From: Salvelinus alpinus
Taxonomy: Eukaryota > Chordata > Actinopteri > Salmoniformes > Salmonidae
Length of the DNA: 64,000 nucleotides
Reading direction: 5' to 3'
Assembly: GCF_045679555.1 (NCBI RefSeq)
Contig: NC_092094.1
Location: 30,850,052-30,914,051, forward strand
The notes under the pieces were generated by a model. It saw only the letters and a list, made by a program, of their open reading frames with translations. It was not told where the DNA came from and made no database searches. Shown here piece after piece: positions 1-12,017 of this stretch. The position numbers and the translations under genes were made by a program. The first letter of the stretch is position 1, and each line of letters begins with the position of its first letter.

Positions 1-162
1 CTATGGTGAGGCAGCGGCTGGGTGGGAGACAGATGGAAGAACGGGCCGCAGCATTGTGTTGAAGACAGAGATAGCAGCAGAAAGGTTACTGAATAAATAG
101 AACACAGTGGAACATCTGCTGTTGACTTAACATAACATACCCCAGGCTCTTACAGTAGACTA

Positions 163-338
163 TGGGAGAATCTCAATTGCACTCTCCTTGCGTTCTCTCT
201 CCTCGCCTCCTTCTCAAAACCCATTGGAGGAGAAAGTTAGAGGGATGGGACCTCTGGCTTTCTCATCCAATGGGTTTTGAGATGGAGACGAGTAGAGAAG
301 AGAGAGGACGCGAGGAGTATGCAATTGAAATTCTCCCA
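163..338. repeat. Foldback (palindromic) MITE-like repeat
   Basis: The two ends are near-perfect reverse complements. The left arm begins TGGGAGAATCTCAATTGC and the right arm ends with its complement, GCAATTGAAATTCTCCCA. A CCCATTGGAGGAGAAAG arm inside is matched by CTTTCTCATCCAATGGG. This is the shape of a small nonautonomous DNA transposon. The superfamily was not determined. Confidence 0.65.
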
Positions 339-354
339 ATATTCACGAAAAAAA

Positions 355-745
355 GGTGCTATCGAGAACCTCAAAATGTTCTTCAGCTGTCCTCATAGGA
401 TAACCCTTTGAAGAACCCTTTTTGGTTCCAGGTAGAACCCTTCTGGGTTCCATGTAGGGCGGGAGGTAGCCTAGTGGTTAGAGTGTTGGGCCAGTAACTG
501 AAAGGTTGCTGGATCAAATCCCCTGGCTGACAAGGTAAAAATCTGTCATTCTTCCCCTGAACAAGACAGTTAACCCACTGTTTCCTGATATTTACAATGA
601 TGGCCAAAGAATTTGTTCTAAACTGACTTGCCTAGTTAAATAAAAAAATGTAGGACCCTTTCCACAGAGGGTTCTATGTGGAACCAAAAAAGGATTCTCC
701 TAGGCAAAAAAACCTTTTGGAACCTTTTTTTTAAGAGTGTACCTC
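355..745. repeat. Foldback repeat copy 1, split by a SINE
   Basis: Arms carrying repeated GAACCC / GGGTTC motifs match the intact copy at 2590-2815. The central hairpin is interrupted at about 457-647 by an HpaI-type SINE, and ATGTAGG occurs on both sides of the insertion as a 7-bp target-site duplication. This repeat type is common in salmonid DNA. It has no coding capacity. Confidence 0.6.
457..647 (+). repeat. HpaI-type tRNA-derived SINE
   Basis: A tRNA-like head (GGTAGCCTAGTGGTTAGAG as an A-box-like segment, GGTTGCTGGATCAAATCCCC as a B-box-like segment) is followed by a body and the tail CTTGCCTAGTTAAATAAA. This is the organisation of the salmonid HpaI SINE. The flanking 7-bp duplication ATGTAGG supports retroposition. 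Confidence 0.85.
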
Positions 746-1011
746 TTAAGAGTGTCTCTCTCTCACACACATACACTCACTCAAACAGCACAGCTCGATC
801 ACACCAGATCATTACAGTAACTTCACTGAATACAATGATAGAGCTGTGTCTTGTGTACTGTTTGGGTGATAATCTTGTCAGGCTGTGGGAATCTGTAACA
901 TGAGTTAACAGTCTGAGATTTCCAGTTGATCCCGCATGATGGACTGATAGATTTACAGCAGTGTCACAGGAGGGATGGCATGCTTCACACAGGCAGCCAA
1001 TACCATTGTCT

Positions 1012-1012
<1 letters not shown>

Positions 1013-1107
<95 letters not shown>
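1013..1107. repeat. (GT)n microsatellite, about 47 units
   Basis: An uninterrupted GT dinucleotide run. It ends about 30 bp upstream of the TATA-like box of the troponin I gene, so length variation here would change the proximal promoter. Open frames through it are artefacts of the dinucleotide repeat. Confidence 0.97.
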
Positions 1108-1109
<2 letters not shown>

Positions 1110-1137
1110 ATATATACCAGCCGATGCCTACATGCTT

Positions 1138-1197
1138 GCATAAAAGCCTTCAGTCCAAAAGCTTTTAATAAAGAGAGCACCTAACAGTGCAAAACAG
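1138..1197 (+). promoter_or_regulatory. tnni1: TATA-like box and noncoding first exon of troponin I
   Basis: CATAAAAG at about 1138-1145 looks like a TATA box. About 50 bp later the sequence GTGCAAAACAG is followed by a strong donor, GTAAGG, at 1198. Troponin I genes commonly have a short noncoding exon 1, so a start near 1168-1175 and an exon ending at 1197 fit. The transcription start is inferred only from spacing. Confidence 0.5.
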
Positions 1198-1409
1198 GTA
1201 AGGGAACATCAGTAGAGGATTTAGTGATTATTATCAATCAAACTGTCTTATTATTGATTTGGTAATGTATTGCACTGATTGGTAGCTAGTTAATGTTAAT
1301 TTATCATACTCATACCATGAGGGGTTTATGCCTCAACTGTAGTTTTTCAGGGATGTCTCTCTGACTCTATGTCTCTGATACTAAACAGACTGCTCTCTCT
1401 CTCTCAAAG

Positions 1410-1428
1410 GTTCAACAATGGCTGATGA
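1410..1428 (+). CDS. tnni1: tnni1 exon with start codon
   Basis: The acceptor CTCTCAAAG precedes the exon, ATG lies at 1418-1420 and the donor GTAAGT at 1429. It encodes MAD plus two bases of the next codon. Confidence 0.8.
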
Positions 1429-4400
1429 GTAAGTACTACTTTTTAGAATGTTGTTACATAGGCAGTGTTTATTTACTCCTAAATAGCTCATTTGTCATAT
1501 TGAAATTAATGTTTTGTTCAGAAGTGAGTGAAGTCCATGCATTCATATGTCTGTCTGTCTGTGTATGTCTGTATGGGTGGCTTTCTCTCTCTCCCTCCTT
1601 AAACTCTAAATGGCCATTGCAGTGATGTAAGTTTTTCTTTTAACTCTTTTGAAGTAAATCAAAATGAAATGTTTTGATATGTATGTGTACTGACTGTGTG
1701 TGTGTCCTCAGAATGCCCCCATGCCAATGGCTCCAAAGGTGGAACACACCAAGGTAGATCTAATGTAATAATTGTCCATCTGTTACAATGGAAATGTGTC
1801 TGGAACTCTGCTACCAACACAACACACAAAGTGCTCCCAACACATCTACAGGTGTTATCAATATCAATGTTAACTCTCCTCTCTTGTTTTACCTCTCTTG
1901 TTTGTTTTTTTCAGGGAAAGGTATGACAGGTGTGGGTAGGACTGAGTGGGGTACCGCACGCCAGTCATAGAGACTTTGGCTAATTTTAGAGCTGGACGCC
2001 ATGTTGCTGCCTCTGAACATTCTATTAATCCAGTTTAACAAGTATTTGCATTATAATTTTTGCAGTTCAGTTAGCTAGCTTTGTGTAGTTAACTTAATAA
2101 ATTAATATGTGAACTGCTGGGCCACTATTGCCCAGGAAGAAGCAAAATGGCTGCTGCTGAATTATGTAATGTTGTGTAAATGTGTCTTCATGTGCTTTTT
2201 GGTTGAAACCGCCATCGCCAATCTCTCTATGTTTATGGCTCTGGGATAGACCTGAGTGGGGTAGGGCTGTAGGAATGTGTGGGGTAGGGCCATTGCTCTC
2301 AAATATAATGCGTACCGGAACCTAAATATAAAGAGTACCGGCACCCAAATTGAATACTGGCACCTATTTCAGTCCACCTCGAGCACTGGGTAGGACTGTA
2401 GGAATGTGTGGGGTAGGGTTGTGTGGGGTAGGCTTTTGAGGGGTAGGGCTGTGTGTGGTAAAAATGCATGGGGTAGGGACTTGTGAGGTAGGCCCATGTG
2501 GGGTAAGTCTGTGTGGGGTAGGGATTATTGGGGTAGGGATTTGTGGGGTAGAGTTATGTGGGTTAGGGTTGTATATACAGTATTACAGTCTTAGAAAAAA
2601 AAGGTGCTATTTCGAACCAGAAAGGGTTCTTTGGCTTTCCCTATAGGAGAACCCTTTGAAGAACCCCTTTTGGATCCAGGTACAACCCTTTTGGTTCCAG
2701 GTAGAACCCCTTAGGGTTCCATGTAGAACCCTTTCCACAGAGGGTTCTACATGGAACCCAAAAGAGTTCTACCTTGAACCAAAAAAAGTTATACCTGGAA
2801 CCAAAAAGGCAGATCTATTTAAGGAGCAATACCACATATTCCAACTGTTTTGAAACAAGCAAACTTCCACACTGGCTTTACACAGATGTGGCCCAAATCT
2901 AGGACCTTGGAACAGAATGTCACACCCCCAATTATTAAACACTTATTTAAATATAATTTATTTGTTATATTTTCAGCCCAAGTCCAAGATCTCATCCTCC
3001 CGCAAGGTGTCACTGAAGGTAGCAAGCATGGACGCAAACACATGCACACACATACACATGCACACAAACACACACACAAAAGCACCATCTCCTCCACACC
3101 GTCAAGCTGCTCAAAACAGCTGATACAGAGTAACAGACACACACACATCTACCCCCACCAGATCCTCCTATTGTCACGTGCATTGGAGGAGCTGGAGGCA
3201 GAGAAACAAGCCAGAGAGGAGGAGAAGGTTCGCTACCTGGGGGAGCAGCTCCCGCCCCTGCAGGTGTCTGGCCTGTCCTTGGAGGAGCTGCAGGTGAGTG
3301 ACAGACAGTACAGCAAATCTGGGAGGAGCATGAAGAACTAAAGAGGTACTTTACCATTAGAAATAAGGGCTACCTCCCGAGTGGCGCAGCGGCCTAAGGC
3401 ACTGCATCGCAGTGCTTAAGGCGTCACTACAGACCCGGGTTTGATCCTAGGCTGTGTCATAGCTGGCCGTGACTGGGAGACCCATGAGGTGGCGCACAAT
3501 CGGCTCAGTGTCGTCTGGGTTAGGGGAGGGTTTGGCCGGACGGGACTTCCTTGTCCCATCACGCTCTACCAACTCTTTGTGGCGGGCCGGATGCCTGCAA
3601 GCTGACTTTGGTCGCCAGCTGGTGCCGCTGGCTTCCGGGTTAAGCGAGCAGTGTGTCAAGAAGCAGTGCGGCTTGGCAGGGTCGTTTATCAGAGGTCGCA
3701 TGGCTCTTGACCTGCGCGTCTCCCGAGTCCGTAGTGGAGTTGCAGCGATGGGACAAGACTGTAACTACCAATTGGATATCATGAAATTGGGGAGAAAAAA
3801 AGGGTAAAAGTACAAAATAAAATAAAAGTACAAAATAAGGGCTGCATGTATACTGTGTGTATGTGTTGTAGAAACTGTGTAAGCAGCTCCATACCAGGAT
3901 TGACCAAGTGGATGAGGAGCGCTACGACTGTGAGGCCAAAGTCTACAAGAACGGCAAAGACGTATGAAACCACGTAACCACCTACAGTACTACACACATT
4001 CACACCTATTTAAACAAACATCAATCATCCATCATCTAATTGATGATCATTTTATTAGTTTAATGTCAGGGACCATGTACAACAAATAGCAGTCATCTGA
4101 TCCCCCCCTCCACTGCAGATCCACGAGTTGAAGCTGAAGGTGATGGACATGGGGGGTAAGTTTAAGAAGCCAGCTCTGAGGAAGGTCAGAGTATCAGCAG
4201 AAGAGATGATGAGAGCACTGCTGGGCACCAAACACAAAGAACACATGGACCTCCGATCCAACCTCAAGTCTGTCAAGAAAGAAGACATCAAACAGGAGAA
4301 GGTGAGCAAATATGAAACTACAGACAGACAGACAGATATGCAGACATAGAATACAGACAGCAAAACTGGGATCTGGGATGAATTGATTCTGGCCAGCTAG

Positions 4401-4554
4401 GACTGGTTTGATGCAGTTATTTCTGGTCTAATGTGGTCTTGTTTGCCCCCGGCAGGAGGGCAACCTGGAAGTGGGAGACTGGAGGAAGAACGTGGAGGCC
4501 ATGTCTGGCATGGAGGGCAGGAAGAAGATGTTCGATGCTGGCGGTGGCCAATAA
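1418..4554 (+). CDS. tnni1: Troponin I, slow skeletal/cardiac (TNNI1) type; 8 coding exons
   Basis: This is the inhibitory subunit of the troponin complex on the thin filament, which blocks actomyosin ATPase in the absence of calcium by binding actin and troponin C. The exons 1418-1428, 1623-1626, 1712-1753, 1915-1920, 2977-3018, 3162-3293, 3872-3961, 4119-4301 and 4456-4554 (the ATG exon plus eight more segments) join in frame to 202 residues. A basic N-terminal segment ([13 protein letters not shown]) is followed by a heptad-rich helix ([19 protein letters not shown]) that would pair with troponin T. The inhibitory peptide is at about residues 122-133 ([12 protein letters not shown]), then the switch region ([11 protein letters not shown]). 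The C-terminus [20 protein letters not shown] is closer to slow (TNNI1) than to fast (TNNI2) family members. Teleosts use a TNNI1-type gene in heart, so the expression site cannot be fixed from sequence. No frameshift or stop was seen. Confidence 0.9.
1623..1626 (+). CDS. tnni1: tnni1 4-bp microexon
   Basis: TGAT lies between the acceptor CATTGCAG and the donor GTAAGT. Without it the ATG exon (phase 2) cannot join exon 1712-1753 in frame. A 4-bp exon at this position is known in vertebrate troponin I genes. Confidence 0.7.
1712..1753 (+). CDS. tnni1: tnni1 N-terminal extension exon
   Basis: A 42-bp exon between TGTCCTCAG and GTAGAT. It encodes [14 protein letters not shown], a Pro/Met-rich N-terminal extension absent from fast troponin I. 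Confidence 0.7.
1915..1920 (+). CDS. tnni1: tnni1 6-bp microexon
   Basis: GGAAAG (Gly-Lys) lies between a strong polypyrimidine acceptor ending TTTTTTTCAG and the donor GTATGA. It keeps phase 0. Skipping it would also keep the frame, so its inclusion needs transcript evidence. Confidence 0.55.
2405..2571. repeat. GTGTGGGGTAGG minisatellite in tnni1 intron
   Basis: About ten imperfect copies of a roughly 16-bp unit containing GTGTGGGGTAGG. They lie in the intron between the 6-bp microexon and exon 2977-3018. The unit is G-rich on the transcribed (+) strand. Confidence 0.8.
2590..2815. repeat. Foldback repeat copy 2 (intact hairpin)
   Basis: GGTTCCATGTAGAACCC and GGGTTCTACATGGAACC are exact complements separated by only TTTCCACAGA, giving a perfect hairpin at about 2716-2759. 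Weaker flanking arms extend the fold. Same family as 355-745. Confidence 0.7.
2977..3018 (+). CDS. tnni1: tnni1 exon, basic N-terminal segment
   Basis: A 42-bp phase-0 exon with acceptor TATTTTCAG and donor GTAGCA. It encodes [14 protein letters not shown], matching the conserved K-S/T-x-S-R-K segment near the troponin I N-terminus. Confidence 0.85.
3162..3293 (+). CDS. tnni1: tnni1 exon, troponin T-binding helix
   Basis: A 132-bp phase-0 exon ending CTGCAG before the donor GTGAGT. It encodes 44 residues with charged heptads ([19 protein letters not shown]). Confidence 0.9.
3373..3808 (+). repeat. tRNA-derived SINE (CCCGAGTGGCGCAGCGG type), full length
   Basis: The tRNA-like head has CCGAGTGGCGCAGCGG (A-box region) and GACCCGGGTTTGATCC (B-box region). 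A GC-rich body and an A-rich end follow. It sits in the tnni1 intron between exons 3162-3293 and 3872-3961, in sense orientation. Same family as 59296-59758 and 13470-13610. Confidence 0.8.
3872..3961 (+). CDS. tnni1: tnni1 exon, central helix
   Basis: A 90-bp phase-0 exon. It encodes [19 protein letters not shown] and the following residues, the conserved D-E-E-R-Y-D element of troponin I, before the donor GTATGA. Confidence 0.92.
4119..4301 (+). CDS. tnni1: tnni1 exon, inhibitory and switch regions
   Basis: A 183-bp exon encoding 61 residues. It contains the actin/troponin C-binding inhibitory peptide [12 protein letters not shown] and the switch helix [11 protein letters not shown]. The residue before the inhibitory peptide is MGG where most family members have LRG. 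Confidence 0.93.
4456..4554 (+). CDS. tnni1: tnni1 terminal exon
   Basis: A 99-bp exon ending in TAA. It encodes the highly conserved C-terminus [20 protein letters not shown] followed by DAGGGQ. Confidence 0.93.
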   Translation, partial: EGNLEVGDWRKNVEAMSGMEGRKKMFDAGGGQ

Positions 4555-5928
4555 GGTGGTTCCTCACCACATGGGGGTGGGGACACAGACTTCCATGACA
4601 CAGAGGGGTAAAAAAAAAATGTAGGAGAGAGAATAGAGAGTGGATATAGTGGGAGGGACTGGGAAAACCCGTGTCCATGACTGAACTAAACTAAAGGTGC
4701 ACAACTCAGGTCCTAAAACAGGGCTTTTAGACACCACACTTCACACTTCTGAGTCTCTATGTCAAAGGTATTACTGCTGTAGAGGTCATGTTGCCTGCCG
4801 CAGGTTATAGCGTAGCTACAAAAGTGCCTATCTATCAAATCACTACTGTATTTAGTCTAACCAATGTTTTCTCAAGTAGTATCTTTTTTTTATCAAGTTA
4901 AGTTTAAGGAATGTGAATATACTAAACTGCCCAATGTTATTTGTAAAAAGTCAGAAACTTGTAAATAGTAATTGTGTTGACTTAGCCTACACATACTGAC
5001 TTGCCTGTAGTAACATAGCCAAATGAAATGACATAACCACAAAAACATATTAAAAATCACTGTAATTCAAAAACCGAAGGTTGTATGTATGAATGTTTGA
5101 CAGCCAGTTGCACAACATGCTGTAGTACCACTATTATAGACTACTGTACATAATGTGTATACTGTATTATGAACATAGTAGTTACACGGTTACACCTGTG
5201 GCGTCTCATGAGTCAACAAAACAATTAGATGCTTAATTTTCTATTTTATGAATTGACAATTTCAATATAAATTTGACAGTGATGAATGTACTCTGCATAC
5301 CACCATGCAGGCAGCTGACAGCATATTTCAGTGTGTGTGGAATGGGATGACCTTGTCTTCAGACATCCTGACAGTGTAAAGGCAGAGGCACAGTGTTAAC
5401 CTCTGACCCAGGATATACTTAGCCTCTGTTCCTTCCAAGAATTCATTCCACTCTGACAAATGCCTCAGACACATCACAGTATAACATCACTGAATGACCT
5501 CGGAATGACAGGTGAAGGTTGAGAATCAGAAACACCTCAGGCATGCAAAAAACAGAGGCCAGCAGAGGTGGAACACAGGGTTGTGTGTCGGCTCACTCGC
5601 TCGTTGTCTGTATATGTACAGATTTAAAAAAAAATACTTGCTCACTCAGAATAGTTTTTTTGCAATTTTGTGCGACCAAACCACAAACAAACGTATTATA
5701 ACATCACGTTGGATAAAAAAAATTAGGAACATCAAACTGTAAACTCTTTATTTATTGCTAAAACTAAAGTAGACCCATTCAGCTGCTCTGACTGACTGCA
5801 TATTGTCACAGTCAGTGTAGTTTTACACTGTTTACTTGTTCAATATTTCACAATAAAGAGTTTATGCATTGGCACAGCAATACAAATAGCTAGCTAACAT
5901 TGTAGAAAATATTAATCAGTTGGGTCAG
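4555..5928. other. tnni1 3' region and intergenic sequence
   Basis: AT-rich, with no convincing coding region. ATTAAA at about 5049 is a possible variant poly(A) signal for tnni1. TTTATTTATT at about 5747 would supply poly(A) signals for the opposite-strand TLR remnant. Confidence 0.4.
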
Positions 5929-6761
5929 TCAGTGTCTCTCTGAGCCTGTGTGTAAGAGGCACAGGTCAGCAACTTCTCCAGCCACCCTGTGCATCTCCAT
6001 GTTCCTGTCTGCAGGATGCAGCATGGCCCTCAGGCTGGACCAGAACACCCTGCGCTTATGCTCCTCCGCCAGCCACTCCTGGTAGGTCTGCTGCTGCAGG
6101 AGTCACAGTGCTGTTCCATCTAGTTTGGCAGATAAAAACACCTGCTGACGTTTTGTCAAAACTGGTCATAAACCAGTACAACTCAGTCGCAGGTAAAAGG
6201 GTCTTGGTGGAAGGAGTTGATGTGGTCCAGGTGTAGCTCTTCCAAGGATGGTAAGTAAAGGTTTCGAGGCAGTCTCTTGATTTTGTTTGAACTAAGAGAG
6301 AGACCGCTCAGGTTTGTCAGAAGCAGGAATACATTGTGAATGAGGCTCTATCCCTGTCTGTGATAAGTTAAGACTTCTTTACCTAAATGGTTTTCACTCG
6401 AAGACAGGTGTTTGAGATGAGAGGGCCAATAAGAATTCTCCTTTAACTCAATTCTGTTGGGGCTCAAGTCCAGTAACTCAAGACACTTAATCTGATGGGT
6501 GTGGTTGGCGATAGCATGGAGTTTCCTAAACCTGTTTTTTCTCAGGATGAGTTCTTTGAGTCCTGGGAATATAGGGTTGTGTTCACACTCAAAATGCCAA
6601 AACCATGCAGTCTGTAGGACCTGGTTAGAGAGGTCCAACACCTGCAGGTTTGGCAGGCCTGAAATCAGATCACAGAGCATGAAGTTCATAGCTGTCCCGG
6701 AGATCCTCAGCTTTACCAGACTTCTATTAATATGCAGTACCAGTAAAACATTTGGACACAC
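5929..6761 (-). pseudogene. Toll-like receptor remnant (LRRs, LRR-CT, end of TIR)
   Basis: Read on the minus strand, 6761-6200 encodes leucine-rich repeats (LPNLQVLDLSNQ, LKELILRKNRF, LELLDLSPNRI, LSGLSLSSNKI, LEELHLDHINSF). A cysteine-flank start (DPFTCD) follows, and then the C-terminal part of a TIR domain (TYQEWLAEEHKRRVFWSSLR) ends at a stop at 5931-5929. It is broken in at least three ways. There is an in-frame TAG at 6350-6348. A 2-bp loss just after DPFTCD shifts the frame at about 6183. The transmembrane segment and most of the TIR domain are missing between about 6110 and 6120. Toll-like receptors are innate pattern receptors; which subfamily this came from was not determined. The 5' side is cut by a Tc1-type element at 6735. 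Confidence 0.75.
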
Positions 6762-7705
6762 CTGCTCATTCTACTTTGTAGAATAATAGTGAAGACATCA
6801 AAACTATGAAAAAACACATATGCAAATGCAACAAATAATCTGCTCAGACCCCAACCAAGGATCATCAAAAGTCATGCTATAAATTCTCAGACAACCCAAA
6901 GATTCCTAGATGCCCTTCCAGATTCCCTCCGCCTACCCAAGGACATCAGAGTACAAAAATCAGTTAACCACCTGAGGAACTCATTTTAACCTTGCACAAT
7001 ACCCTAGATGCAGTCGCACCCCTAAAAACAAAAAACATTTGTCATAAGAAACTAGCTCCCTGGTATACAGAAAATACCCGAGCTCTGAAGCAAGCTTCCA
7101 CAAAATTGGAACGGAAATGGCGCTACACAAAACTGTAAGTCTTCCGACTAGCTTGGAAAGACGGTACCGTGCAGTATCGAAGAGCCCTCACTGCTGCTAG
7201 ATCATCCTATTTTTCCAACTAAATTGAGGAAAATAAGAACAATCCAAAATGTATTTTTTGATACTGTCGCAAAGCTAACTAAAAAGCAGCATTCCCCAAG
7301 AGAGGATGGCTTTCACTTCAGCAGTGATAAATTCATGAACTTCTTTGAGGAAAAGATCATAATCATTAGAAGCAAATTACGGACTCCTCTTTAAATCTGC
7401 GTATTCCTCCAAAACTCGGTTGCCCTGAGTCTGCACAACTCTACCAGGACCTAGGGAGACACTCAAGTGTTTTAGTACTATATTTCTTGACACACTGATG
7501 AAAATAATCATGGCCTCTAAACCTACAAGCTGCATAATTGACCCTATTCCAACTAAACTACTGAAAGAGCTGCTTCCTTTGCTTGGCCCTCCTATATTGA
7601 ACATAATCAACGGCTCTCTATCCACCGGATGTGTACCAAACTCACTAAAAGTGGCAGTAATAAAGCCTCTCTTGAAAAAGCCAAACCTTGACACAGAAAA
7701 TATAA

Positions 7706-7909
<204 letters not shown>

Positions 7910-8672
7910 TAATCTGTCCTCGTGCTCCTAGACCTTAGTGCTGCTTTTGATACCATCGATCACCACATTCTTTTGGAAAGATCGGAAACCCAAATTGGTC
8001 TACACGGACAAGTTCTGGCCTGGTTTAGATCTTATCTTTCGGAAAGATATCAGTTTGTCTCTGTGGGTGGTTTGTCAAATCAAGTGTAAATGTCGGTGTT
8101 CCTCAAGGCTCTGTTTTAGGACCACTATTGTTTTCACTATATATTTTACCTCTTGGTGGTGTCATTTAGAAACATAATGTTAACTTTCACTGCTATGCAG
8201 ATGACACACAGCTGTACATTTTGATGAAACATGGTGAAGCCCCAACATTGCCCTCCCTGGAAGCCTGTGTTTCAGACATAAGGAAGTCGATGGCTGCAAA
8301 TGTTTTACTTTTAAACTCGGACAAAACAGAGATGCTTGTTCTAGGTCCCAAGAAAGAAAGAGATCTTCTGTTGAATCTGACAATTAATCTTGATGGTTGT
8401 ACAGTCGTCTCAAATAAAACTGAAGGACCTCAGTGTTACTCTGGACCCTGATCTCTCTTTTGACGAACATATCAAGGCTGTTTCAAGGACAGCTTTTTCC
8501 ATCTACGTAACATTGCAAAATTCAGAAACTTTCTGTCCAAAAATGATGCAGAAATATCCATGCTTTTGTCACTTCTAGATTAGACGACTTCAATGCTCTA
8601 CTTTCTGGCTACCTGGATAAAGCGCTAAATTAACTTCAGTTAGGAACCAACATTTTTTATCATATTACTCCA

Positions 8673-8999
8673 GTGCTAGCCTCCCTACACTGGCTTCCTG
8701 TTAAGGCAAGGGCTGATTTCAAGGTTTTACTGCTAACCTACAAAGCATTACATGGGCATGCTTCTACCTATCTTTCCGATTTGGTCCTGCCGTACATACC
8801 CACACGTACGCTACGGTCACAAGACGCAGGCCTCCTAATTGTCCCTAGAATTTCTAAGCAAACTGCTGGAGGCAGGGCTTTCTCCTATAGAGCTAAATTT
8901 TTATGGAATGGTCTGCCTACCCATGTGAGAGACGCAGACTCGGTCTCAACCTTTAAGTCTTTATTGACGACTCATCTCTTCAGTAGGTCCTATGACTGA
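8673..8999 (+). pseudogene. LINE copy A reverse transcriptase C-terminal fragment
   Basis: A 108-codon open stretch beginning MLASLHWLPVKARADF and ending LLTTHLFSRSYD. It is nearly identical to 26614-26988 in LINE copy B. It belongs to the L2-type LINE protein C-terminus and is not a host gene. Confidence 0.85.
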
Positions 9000-9523
9000 G
9001 TGTAGTCTGGCCCAGGAGTGTGAAGGTGAACGGAAAGGCACTGGAGCAACAAACCGCCCTTGCTGTCTCTGCCTGGCCGGTTCCCCTCTCTCCACTGGGA
9101 TTCTCTGGCTCCAACCCTATTACAGGGGCTGAGTCACTGGCTTACTGGTGCTCTTCCATGCTGTCCCTAGGAGGGGTCCGTCACTTGAGTGGGTTGAGTC
9201 ACTGTCGTGATCTTCCTGTTCGGGTTGGTGCCCCTCCTTGGGTTGTGCCGTGGCGGAGATCTTTGTGGGCTATACTCGGCCTTGCCTCAGGATGGTAAGT
9301 TGGTGGTTGAAGGTATCTCTCTCGTGGTGTGGGGGCTGTGCTTTGGTAAAGTGTGTGGGGTTATATCCTGCCTGTTTTGCCCTGTCCGGGGGTATCGTCG
9401 GACGGGGCCACAGTGTCTCCCGACCCCTCCCGTCTCAGCCTCCAGTATTTATGCTGCAGTAGTGTGTGTCGGGGAGCTAGGGTCAGTCTGTTATATCTGG
9501 AGTATTTCTTCTGTGTATATATA

Positions 9524-11128
<1,605 letters not shown>

Positions 11129-11152
<24 letters not shown>
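11129..11152. repeat. (TA)n microsatellite at a Tc1 target site
   Basis: An alternating TA run that begins at the TA duplicated by the Tc1 insertion. Confidence 0.85.
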
Positions 11153-11159
<7 letters not shown>

Positions 11160-11867
11160 TCTCTCTCTCTGGACTACCTGGCCTGATGACTCCTTGCTGT
11201 CCCCAGTCCACCTGGTCGTGCTGCTGCTCCAGTTTCAACTGTTCTGCCTGCGGTTATGGAACCCTGACCTGTTCACCGGACGTGCTACCTGTCCCAGACC
11301 TGCTGTTTTCAACTCTCTAGAGACAGCAGGAGTGGTAGAAATACTCTGAATGATTGGCTATGAAAAGCAAACTGACATTTACTCCTGAGGTGCTGACCTG
11401 TTGCACCCTCTACAACACTGCGATTATTATTATTATTTGATCCTGCTGGTCATCTATGAACATTTGAACATCTTGGCCATGTTCTGTTATAATCTCCACC
11501 CGGCACAGCCAGAAGAGGACTGGACACCCCTCATAGCCTGGTTCCTCTCTAGGTTTCTTCCTAGGTTCTGGCCTTTCTAGGGAGTTTTTCCTAGCCACCG
11601 TGCTTCTAAACCTGCATTGCTTGCTGTTTGGGGTTTTAGGCTGGGTTTCTGTACAGTACTTTGTGACATCAGCTGATGTAAGAAGGGTTTTATAAATACA
11701 TTTGATTGATTGATATGGAATCATGTAGTAACCAAAAAAGTGTTACACAAATAAAAAAAATATTGTATATATGAGATTCTTCAAAGTAGCCACCCTTTGC
11801 CATGATGACAGCTTTGCACACTCTTGGCATTCTCTCAACCAGCTTCTTGAGGAATGTTCTTTTTTTA

Positions 11868-12017
11868 CCTTTATTTAACTAGGCAAGACCGTTAAGAACA
11901 CATTCTTATTTACAATGACAGCCTACACCGGCCAAACCCAGATAACGCTGGGCCAATTGTGCACCGCCCTATGGGACTCCCAATCATGGCCATTTGTGAT
12001 ACAACCTGGAAATTGAG
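11868..12017 (-). repeat. SINE fragment with HpaI-like tail
   Basis: The complement of CTAGTTAAATAAAGG lies at the left, followed by GCTGGGCCAATTGTGC and a body shared with the SINE at 44022-44190. The tRNA head is missing. Confidence 0.55.

Noticed and set aside
926-1184. Several open frames of alternating Cys-Val or His-Thr
   Set aside because: They are translations of the (GT)n microsatellite in every frame.
2819-3357. Minus-strand open frames rich in Cys/Val over troponin I exons
   Set aside because: Antisense shadows of tnni1 exons and of an imperfect CA repeat; no family resemblance.
3469-3807. 112-codon + strand open frame
   Set aside because: It lies entirely within a tRNA-derived SINE.
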